Assembly (NCBI RefSeq): GCF_028769735.1
Contig: NC_088173.1
Span: forward strand, 71,856,463-71,920,462
Direction: 5' to 3'
DNA from: Zonotrichia leucophrys gambelii
Lineage: Eukaryota > Chordata > Aves > Passeriformes > Passerellidae
DNA: 64,000 nt
Positions within the stretch are counted from its first letter, which is position 1; every line of letters begins with the position of its first letter. Shown here piece by piece: positions 55,694-64,000 of this stretch. The position numbers were made by a program, and so were the translations under genes. The notes under the pieces are model-generated. The model was not told where the DNA came from. It worked only from the letters and a program-made list of their open reading frames with translations, and ran no database searches.

Positions 55694-56345
55694 ACCCTGA
55701 AGGGAAGGGAAGGGAAGGGAAGGGAAGGAAAGGAAAGGAAAGGAAGAAGGAAAGGAAGAAGGAAAGGAAAGGAAAGGAAAGGAAAGGAAAGGAAAGGAAA
55801 GGAAAGGAAAGGAAAGGAAAGGAAAGGAAAGGAAAGGAAAGGAAAGGAAAGGAAAGGAAAGGAAAGGAAAGGAAAGGAAAGGAAAGGAAAGGAAAGGAAA
55901 GGAAAGGAAAGGAAAGGAAAGGAAAGGAAAGGAAAGGAAAGGAAAGGAAAGGAAAGGAAAAGGGAAAGGAAAGGAAAGGAAAGGAAAGGAAAGGAAAGGA
56001 AAGGAAAGGAAAGGAAAGGAAAGGAAAGGAAAAAGGAAAGGAAAGGAAAGGAAAGGAAAGGAAAGGAAAGGAAAGGAAAGGAAAGGAAAGGAAAGGAAAG
56101 GAAAGGAAAGGAAAGGAAAGAGGAAAGGAAAGAGGAAAGGAAAGGAAAGAGGAAAGGAAAGGAAAGAGGAAAGGAAAGGAAAGGAAAGGAAAGGAAAGGA
56201 AAGGAAGGAAAGGAAAGGAAAGGAAAGGAAAGGAAAGGAAAAAGGAAAGGAAAAGGAAAGGAAAGGAAGGAAAGGAAAGGAAAGGAAGAAAGGAAAGAAA
56301 GAGAGAAAAAGGAAAAAGGAAAAAGGAAAGGAAAAAGGAAAAAGG
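55694..56345. repeat. Pentanucleotide array (GGAAA)n
   Basis: About 650 bases of GGAAA with few interruptions (GAAGGAAA, AGGGAAA, AAAGAGG). It is purine-only for almost its whole length, so triplex formation and copy-number instability are expected. Confidence 0.98.
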
Positions 56346-56639
56346 GGCCACCAGGGTTGGGATTTTTTTGTGCCTGTGGATGTTTGGGAAGGGAGGGGGA
56401 AGGATGATTCATCCCGGCGAGGAGGGAATGTGACGAGATGGAAAGAGACACGGTGTGATCGCAGCTGGAATGCTGCAGCATTCCCGGGAGCGGGGCTGGA
56501 ATCTTGCAGAAATCCTGCTGAAAACAGGGGGGAAAGGGGATTCAGGGTCTGGTTTCACTCTCCTGGCAGCTGTTTGGGAGAGTTGGAGGCAGGATTTGTC
56601 GGGGAGAGTGGCATTTGGGATTTTTTGGCTCCGAGTCAT

Positions 56640-56910
56640 GCTCCAGGAATGAGGGATCAGGCTGGGAGAGAGGGAATCGCTGGGAGAAGAGGAGGGATCA
56701 GGCAGGGAGAGGGGGATCACCGAAAAAAGATGGGAATCAGCCAGGAGTGAGGATGGGATCACCCAGAAATTATGGGATCTCCCAGAAATGATGGGAATCA
56801 CTCAAAGAAAATGGTAATCAACCAGGAATGAGGATGGGATCACCCAGAAATTAAGGGAATCACCTGGAAATTTGGGTGAGATCACCCAGGGGAGAGGAGG
56901 GATCTGCCAG
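56640..56910. repeat. Minisatellite GGGATCACCCAGAAATTATG
   Basis: ~30 base degenerate units, each with GGGATCA or GGGAATCA and CAGGAATGAGGATGGGATCA. Confidence 0.85.
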
Positions 56911-56994
56911 GAGAGCAGGGTGGAATTTCGGAGCCAAAGTTACTTCCACCATCCAGGGAATTCCTCTTCCCCCCCGGTATCCGCTCCACCTCCC

Positions 56995-57060
56995 AGTGCT
57001 TTTCCTAATTAATCCACAGATATAATTAATGTTCGATGAGTTTAATTAACCTGGGAAATG
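56995..57060. promoter_or_regulatory. Homeodomain-motif cluster in VAX2 intron 2
   Basis: CCTAATTAATCC, ATATAATTAATG and GTTTAATTAACC within 65 bases of unique sequence. A candidate homeodomain-bound element only. Confidence 0.3.
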
Positions 57061-57324
57061 TTTCCATTGGGGAATATTTCCATGGAGATGCCGAGGAGAG
57101 CTCTGAGGTCCTTGGGATGAGCTGGGAAGTGGCAGGAGCGTCCCAAACCTATCCCAAATCCCCAGGGCAGCTCATATCCATGGATTTGGCTTTTTCTGGG
57201 AAAACCCGCCAGAATCCTGAAGGGAAAAGTGCCCCTTCCTGGTGTCATTATGGGATGGAAAATCCCAGGTGGAGGAGGCAAAAAGGGGTCAGTAGATGGG
57301 GTGGAATTCCCATAAATTTTTGAT

Positions 57325-57545
57325 GGGATGGGATGGGATGGAATTGGGATGGGATTGATGGAACAGAATTGGGATGGGAAGAATTGGGATGAGATGGATG
57401 GATGGATGGATGGATGGATGGATGGATGGATGGATGGAAGGAACAGAATTGGGATGAGATGGAATTGGGATGAAATGGGGTGGGATAAAATGAGATGGGG
57501 AGGAAATGCAATGGGATGGGATGGGATGGGATGGGATGGGATGCA
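57325..57545. repeat. GGGATGG-type array with (GGAT)n
   Basis: (GGAT)n at about 57395-57438, flanked by GGAATTGGGATGAGATGG units. Confidence 0.93.
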
Positions 57546-57754
57546 GGGATTTGCTCTCAGGGTCAGGAGTTCAGTGCCAGGCTCAGATTCAAGCGACCCC
57601 GGTGTTTTCCAGCCCTTTTTAGGGCCAGGACAGGGAGGTGACACTCAGGATGAGGGACAGTCCCAAATTGTACCAGGGAAGGTTTAGGTTGGATTTTTGG
57701 GAAAATTCCTACATGGAAAGGGTTTTCCAACCGGCCAGGGGTGGATCCCCATTC

Positions 57755-57885
57755 CTGGGGGGATTTTCCATCCCTGTGGATGTGGCACTTGGGGACATGG
57801 TGGTGGCCTTGGCAGTGCTGGAAGGAGTGGCTGGATTCAGGAGTTTCCAACCTAAATGATCCCATAATTCCATGATTTCTGCCTG
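57755..57885 (+). mobile_element. CR1-like 3' end in VAX2 intron 2
   Basis: GGATGTGGCACTTGGGGACA, GGTGGCCTTGGCAGTGCTGG and TTCCAACCTAAATGATCCCA followed by TAATTCCATGATTTC, the CR1 terminal repeat pattern. Confidence 0.75.
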
Positions 57886-58019
57886 CCTGGCTGCTGGAAA
57901 ATCCATGGGATTCTCCAAGTGTCCCCATGGGCTCCATCCAGACCTTCTTGGGGACAACTCCTGGGCTCCCCTACAACTCCATCACAACCCGTGGCCCCCC
58001 ACCCCCCTGGAGCATCCCG

Positions 58020-58160
58020 GGATTCCCAGCATGGAACAAAACATCTGGGAAAGCCGAGGAAGGCCGGGAAGGTCTATTTATAGCCCGGCAATTAGGAGGA
58101 GGCCGTTAAAAATTAATCACCTCGGCTCGTTAACGGCTCCCCGCAGGGACAGAACGAGGG
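58020..58160. promoter_or_regulatory. Candidate conserved non-coding element in VAX2 intron 2
   Basis: Unique sequence with GGTCTATTTATAGCCCGGCA, ATTAGGAGG, GTTAAAAATTAATCACC and CTCGTTAACGGC. It contains several AT-rich homeodomain-type cores in a mixed-GC context, unlike the surrounding repeats. Conservation cannot be tested here. Confidence 0.35.
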
Positions 58161-58319
58161 GACGAGGGCTGGGGCTGCCACAGGTTTTCCTCTCCTGGGA
58201 AAAAATAAAAAGCAGGAAAGATGAGGTTGGCAAGAGCTGGGAGCCCCAAAACCCCGTAATTCCAATTTCCCTCTGGACTGGGACACGGTGGAAGTGATGG
58301 GATCCATGGCAGGTGATTT

Positions 58320-58560
58320 TGGAACTTCCAAAGGGCAGGGTTGGGATCTTGGCAAGGAATTGCTGGCTGGGAGGGTGGGCAGGGGCTGGGCTGGAATTCC
58401 CAGATTTGCTGTGGCTGCCCCTGGATCCCTGGCAGTGCCCAAGGCCAGGCTGGACCCACCTGGGATAGTGGGAGGTGTCCCTGCCCTTGGAAGAAAAGTT
58501 TTAAGATCCTTCCCAACCCTTCCCAAACCAGTTGGGAATTTTGGGATTCAGTGGTTCTTT
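58320..58560 (+). mobile_element. CR1-type LINE 3' fragment in VAX2 intron 2
   Basis: GATTTGCTGTGGCTGCCCCT, GGATCCCTGGCAGTGCCCAA, GGCCAGGCTGGACCCACCTG, GGATAGTGGGAGGTGTCCCT and CCCTTGGAAGAAAAGTTTTA in CR1 order. Close to the copy at the window end. Confidence 0.9.
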
Positions 58561-60284
58561 CCTGAGGGGCCTCCATCCCTCTTTCCATCCCTCTCTCCAT
58601 CCCTTCTGCTGGAGTTTTTTCGGGATGGGATGAACTCTCCCACCCTTTTTCCCTGGAGCACTTCCCTGACTGACTTCCAGGAGGGATCTGGGCTATTCCA
58701 GAGGATCTGGGAACAGCATCCTGCAGCTGCCAAATCCTTGGGAATTGGTGGCAATGGGGAACATCAGCCTGAACCATCCCACATTTAACGGGATCAGGTC
58801 ACACCGGGATGCTGAAAGCACCTGGAAAGGAGGGAGATCCTAAATCCTGATACCCACTGGAGATTCCCGGGATTTGGGCACCTCCAGCAGGTGCTGGATC
58901 CCATTCCCACATCCCAGCCTGCGTCAGAGCACGTTCCTGGAGCAAACCCAGCTCCCATGGCCGCGCTAATCCCGGCCCCTCCTGGCAGCAGGGGACGACA
59001 AACCCGGGGACACCGCGGTGGCAGGGCCAGGCTGGCACAGCCCCCGGAGATTCCCGAATTCCGGCATCGGGATCCCAAAAACCCGGCTGGAGGGATGAAT
59101 TCTGGATTTTTGGAGAGTGTTCCTAAAAAGGGGAGCGGGAAATTGGGGTGTGCTCTGGGATAGAGGAGTTGGATATTTGGGATCCCAAAATGTCCAGGTG
59201 CTTCCAGGATTCTCCAAGCAAGGAGTGAAATTATTGATGGGGGGAAAAAGTAGCAAATAATTCACTGAGATTTGTGTCACTGAGGATTTACAATCCCTTC
59301 CCCCCCCAAAATAAAATCCTGGGATTTCAGAATTTCTGATGGAAATATTTGATTCCTGATAAAGCCGAACTGGGTGTTCCCAGAGCAATCCCAGTATTCT
59401 CCAAGTGGATGTAATTTAAATGTTTTCCTGCAAAAAAATGATGGGGTTTGGGTTTGGTGATGGTTTTTGTGAGTTTTGGAGCTCATCCCAATGCTTGGGC
59501 TGGAATTCCCTCCCATGGATCCCATCCAGACCTTCAGGATTTCATGGAGGGTGGTGTCCCCACCCATCCCAGCACTTCCCAAAACCCCAAAAATGGGGGA
59601 ATTCCCCTCCAGCTTCGTGGGCATCTCCAAATTTTCCATTTCCAAATGGCACCAGAGCACCTGCAAGTGATATCCCTGGCAGCAATAACCAGAATTCCCG
59701 ATATCCAAATACTCCCAAGCCGGGAATATCCAGAATTTTGGAGCAGGAGAGGGACACAGGCCTGGCTGCTGGCTGGAATTTTGGATCAGCGGTGGGAGAG
59801 GGGCTGTGCTGGGAATGGGCTCCAGGATGAGGGTCAGGGACAATTCCCACCGTGCTGGTGGCTGGAAGCGCATTCCCAAGAGAGAGGCGGAGGGTTTGGA
59901 ATGGTTGGCGCAGCGGGATGAGCTGGAATGGCGGCCGAGGGATGAATCCATCCAGTCGGAACAGGGAGAGGCAGGAGGGTCACGGAGCCGCCGTTACGAA
60001 ACCCGCGGGTTCTGGCAGCGATCCTGACGGATTGCACAATGCCAGGATCCGGGATCCGAGCCCCAGTGGGGATGGAGAGAGGAGAATGAGGAGGAAAAAG
60101 AGGAAAATGGGGAAAGGGAGGAGGAGGAAGGTGGCGCAGGATGATGGCGGAGCGCAGGCTCCCAACGAGCGTCAGCTGCCGGCGGTCAGGAGCTAATCCC
60201 GGCCAATTCCCGCTCGGCAGCCAGGAATAGCGCGGGATGGAGGAGCCGGGGGCCACACGTGTGCCAGGAGCGCGTGACGGAGCC
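58561..60284. other. VAX2 intron 2, unique, no gene seen
   Basis: No exon is recognised on either strand and no third VAX2 exon is found. 59980-60240 is more CpG-rich and unique (ACCCGCGGGTTCTGGCAGCG, GTCAGCTGCCGGCGG) and might be regulatory. Confidence 0.45.
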
Positions 60285-61905
60285 GGGGTCATTGCCGGGG
60301 CAGGGCCGCCCAAAACAAACACCACTAAAAACCCCAAACACGGCCCCGGCCCCGGAGCCGCCCAGCAGGGTCGGGATTGTCCTGTTGGGCGGATAAACGC
60401 CGGGAGAACGCTCTGCGGTGTTTTTTGGGAATGTGGGAGTGTGGAATGTTGGTATTCCCGGGATCTGCCTGGGCGGGGTTGGGATCCCAGTCAGGAGTGA
60501 TTCCCATCACGACTCAGCCCCAGTGCAGCAGGAAGCAGCGGATGAAGATGGAAAACGGGAGCTGTAATGAGAGGAGGAAAAGTCCGGTTCCATCCATGTG
60601 GTGCTTTGGGATGCTGAATGGATGGGATGGATGGATGGATGGATGGATGGATGGATGGATGGATGGATGGATGGATGGATGGACGGATAAGAGATGGGGT
60701 CATTGCCGGGGCAGGGCCGCCCAAAACAAACACCACTAAAAACCCCAAACACGGCCCCGGCCCCGGAGCCGCCCAGCAGGGTCGGGATTGTCCTGTTGGG
60801 CGGATAAATGCTGGGAGAACGCACTGCAGTGTTTTTTGGGAATGTGGGAGTGTGGAATGTTGGTATTCGTGGGATCTGCCTGGGCGGGGTTGGGATCCCA
60901 GTCAGGAGTGATTCCCATCACGACTCAGCCCCAGTGCAGCGGGAAGCAGCGGATGAAGACGGAAAACGGGAGCTGTAATGAGAGGAGGAAAAGTCCGGTT
61001 CCATCCATGTGGTGCTTTGGGATGCTGAGTGGATGGACGGATGGGATGGGATGGGATGGATGGATGGATGGATGGATACGAGATGGGGTCATTGCCGGGG
61101 CAGGGCCGCCAAAACAAACACCACTAAAACCCAAACACGGCCCCGGCCCCGGAGCCGCCCAGCAGGGTCGGGATTGTCCTGTTGGGCGGATAAACACCGG
61201 GAGAACGCACTGCGGTGTTTTTTGGGAATGTGGGAGTGTGGAATGTTGGTATTCCCGGGATCTGCCTGGGCGGGGTTGGGATCCCAGTCAGGAGTGATTC
61301 CCACTATGGCTCAGCCCCAGTGCAGCAGGAAGCAGCGGATGAAGATGGAAAACAGGAGCTGTAATGAGAGGAGGAAAAGTCCGGTTCCATCCATGTGGTG
61401 CTTTGGGATGCTGAATGGATGGACGGATGGGATGGATGGATGGATGGATGGATGGATGGATGGATGGATGGATGGATGGATGGACGGATAAGAGATGGGG
61501 TCATTGCCGGGGCAGGGCCGCCCAAAACAAACACCACTGAAAACCCCAAACACGGCCCCGGCCCCGGAGCCGCCCAGCAGGGTTGGGATTGTCCTGTTGG
61601 GCGGATAAACGCTGGGAGAACGCGCTGCGGTGTTTTTTGGGAATGTGGGAGTGCCAGAGTGTGCGATGTTGATATTCCCAGGATCTGCCTGGGCAGGGTT
61701 GGGACTCCAGTCAGGAGCGATTCCCATCATTGGGAGTCGGCCCCAGTGCAGCAGGAAGCAGCAGATGAGGGTGGAAAACGGGAGCTGTAATGAGAGGAGG
61801 AAAATTCCAGTTCCATCTGTGCAGTGTTTTGGGATGCTGGGATAGATGGATGGATGGATGGATGGATGGATGGATGGATGGATGGATGGATGGATGGATG
61901 GACGG
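60285..61905. repeat. Four-unit ~400 bp satellite with embedded (GGAT)n
   Basis: Units start with GGGTCATTGCCGGGGCAGGG at about 60285, 60697, 61087 and 61499 (spacing 390-412). Each carries AAACAAACACCACTAAAA, CCCCGGCCCCGGAGCCGCCC, GTCGGGATTGTCCTGTTGGG, CGGTGTTTTTTGGGAATGTG, GCAGCGGATGAAGATGGAAA and ends in a GGAT run of variable length. Units 1-3 are nearly identical; the fourth is the most diverged. Confidence 0.97.
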
Positions 61906-62104
61906 ACAGTTACTGGACTGAAAACATGCACAAATCCCCGGATCGCTGAGATCCGTGGAATGATGAGCTCCCACCCTTTCCCTTCCCAGATAAAGGGTTT
62001 CCGTTGGAATTCCCGTCTTGGGAATAATTCCTTTTGTGGCTCAGAAGTGTTTGGGGAAGGGCAGGGATGGGAACAGCAGTCCACGTCTCTGGAGAAGGAA
62101 TCCC

Positions 62105-62345
62105 GGGATTCCTTCCAAGGTCACAGCACGGGATTCCAGGGATCCAACACCTCGTGGCCTCCATCCCAGGCATTCCAGGGATCCAACCCCTCACAATCTC
62201 CATCCCAGAGATTCCAGGGATTCCAAGCCCTCACGAGCTCCAACCTGGGGATTCCAGGGATCCAACCCCTGTGGAATCCATACTGAGGATTCCAGGGATC
62301 CAACCCCTCATGGGCTCCATCCCGGTGCCGATGTGGAAAAATGGG
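62105..62345. repeat. ~40 bp minisatellite GATTCCAGGGATCCAACCCC
   Basis: About six units of GATTCCAGGGATCCAACCCC plus TCACGGGCTCCATCCCAG variants. Confidence 0.92.
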
Positions 62346-62679
62346 ATGGAGCCGACGTCACGGGTTCCGGATGATTCCGTAGGCTCCGGATAATGCCGTG
62401 TTCCCATTTTTATTCCCGTCTTCATGCGCTGCTCCCCACACCCTGCTAGGATCCGGGAATTGGGATTCCAGGATCAGAACTCGCTGGAGCACTGGGCTGT
62501 GGCATTCCGAACGTGGTGACATTTGGGATGACATTCCAGGTGCCAGGAGCAGGGGAGGGAACACAGCCCTGCCTTCCTGGAGTCAGAGGGATGAATCCTT
62601 AAGGAAAGGATCCGCGGGAGGAGGAAAAATCCAGGGGGATCTTGGGGACTCATTCGGTCATGGAACATAGAGAGGGAAA

Positions 62680-63690
62680 TGAAAATAAAATAAAATAAAA
62701 TAAAATAAAATAAAATAAAATAAAATAAAATAAAATAAAATAAAATAAAATATAAAATATATTGCAAAATAAAATAGGAAATAAAATAAAAATAGTAAAT
62801 ATTTTGAAATAAAAAAATAAAATAAAATTAGAACATAACATTATAAAATATAAAATATAAAATATAAAATATAAAATATAAAATATAAAATATAAAATAT
62901 AAAATATAAAATATAAAATATAAAATATAAAATATAAAATATAAAATATAATGAAAGCAAATTGGCTCAGGGAGAAGAAATAGATGGGAAAATAAAATGG
63001 AAGAGAATAAAGCAAAATAAAATACAGTAGGAGAAAACAAAATAAGTGTAAGAGAATTCTAAGAATTTGATAGAAGACAAGGGAGTGAAATAATTAAGAT
63101 AAATTAAATTAAATTATATTTTTTAAAATCAATTTTAAAAATTGAAATTAAATTGCTAAAGAATAAAATAATAAATCATAAAATAATAAAATAATATAAA
63201 ATAAAGAAGGAAAAACATCAATATCACAATATATAAACATGTAATCTAAAATCAAATGTAACACATCATATAAAATATATACTACATTATAATTACATTA
63301 AATACATTATATACTATATATGTATATATGTATTATGTCTTATATATTAGTAAGCTATATTTTATAGGTGAATATTAATATGATTTACTACTATAATTAT
63401 AAATTAATATAAAATATCTCAAAGATTTAATATGCAGCAGAAAATAAAAACAACAAAAATATAAAGATGTAATTCAATACAATATAGTAAACATAAAGAC
63501 ATCAGTAAATATAATAGAAAACAATAATTATATATCTCTATAAAATAAAATAATATGTATGTAAATAAGGTGTGTATATATTTATTTTCCCATTATTATT
63601 CTCTTTCCCAAATATAAATATCAAAAATTTTCTTGCTTTTATTCAATATAAATAATGAAATATGAATATTTTATATTTTGTACTATTTCA
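62680..63690. repeat. AT-rich island with (AAAAT)n and (ATAAAAT)n
   Basis: A sharp switch from GC-rich to very AT-rich DNA. It begins with about fourteen AAAAT pentamers (62683-62752), then about fifteen ATAAAAT heptamers (62842-62950), then irregular AT-rich sequence to about 63690. Edges are abrupt on both sides. No coding content. Confidence 0.95.
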
Positions 63691-63764
63691 TAGCTCCCCA
63701 CAGACACTTTCCCAGCCTTTTGGGGTCTCTGTGCCACGCTTCCTTTTTCCCATATTCCCATTTC

Positions 63765-64000
63765 CATGGTGGGTTGGGGAGCTGGGAATGTTCCCCTGGA
63801 GAAGGGAAAATTCCAGGGAATCCTCAGAGTCCCTGGAGGGGCTCCAGGAGAGCTGGAGAGGGACTGGGGACAAGGCCTGCAGGGACAGGAGCCAGGGAAT
63901 GGCTCCCACTGGGAAAGGGGAGATTGGGCTGGGATCTTGGCAAGGAATTGCTGGCTGGGCTGGAATTCCCAGATTTGCTGTGGCTGCCCCTGGATCCTTG
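63765..64000 (+). mobile_element. CR1-type LINE fragment running off the window
   Basis: TGTTCCCCTGGAGAAGGGAA, GGGGCTCCAGGAGAGCTGGA, GAGGGACTGGGGACAAGGCC, GGGAATGGCTCCCACTGGGA and TTGCTGTGGCTGCCCCTGGA are diagnostic of the CR1 3' region in birds. It continues past 64000. Confidence 0.92.

Overview
The window looks like a GC-rich, minisatellite-laden microchromosome of a bird, most likely a songbird. Reasons: (1) intron-containing vertebrate genes; (2) many copies of a CR1-type LINE 3' end, the dominant avian retroposon; (3) unusually dense GC-rich tandem repeats; (4) two recognisable vertebrate genes, both on the + strand. The species call is inference; no search was run.

Layout. 1-13.3 kb: no recognisable gene; an inverted repeat cut by the window start, a direct duplication, five large minisatellites, two CR1 fragments and a CCTT tract. 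13.72-32.8 kb: a complete or nearly complete SIGLEC1 (sialoadhesin/CD169) gene. I assign twenty coding exons: a signal peptide, one V-set and sixteen C2-set Ig domains (17 in all, as in mammals), a transmembrane exon and a tail exon, followed by a doubtful terminal exon and an AATAAA. All Ig exons are phase 1-1 and the 5022 nt joined frame is open (1674 codons). The three sialic-acid contact residues known from mouse sialoadhesin fall at exactly the same mature positions (W2, R97, W106). Many introns carry their own tandem array; the oddest, in intron 14, repeats a chimeric mini-exon with both splice sites.

32.9-42.5 kb: intergenic, almost wholly minisatellite, ending in a 3.3 kb C-rich array. 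42.5-47.8 kb: CpG-rich region with a cluster of TAAT motifs and, at 46.06 kb, exon 1 of VAX2, a homeobox gene for ventral eye patterning. VAX2 exon 2, with most of the homeodomain, is at 51.82-52.01 kb, after an intron whose 3' half is an AT-rich array with a ~196 bp period. The last exon (recognition helix onward) is not present, so intron 2 runs to the window end and holds more satellites, CR1 copies, a four-unit ~400 bp satellite, a 1 kb AT-rich island and a few unique stretches that could be enhancers.

The genes do not form a functional unit: SIGLEC1 is a macrophage lectin, VAX2 a retinal transcription factor. They are on different human chromosomes (20p13 and 2p13), so their adjacency is a bird arrangement or, less likely, an assembly join. 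I found no tRNA, rRNA, CRISPR or prokaryotic feature and no convincing novel protein system; the most unusual material is the repeat structure inside the genes.
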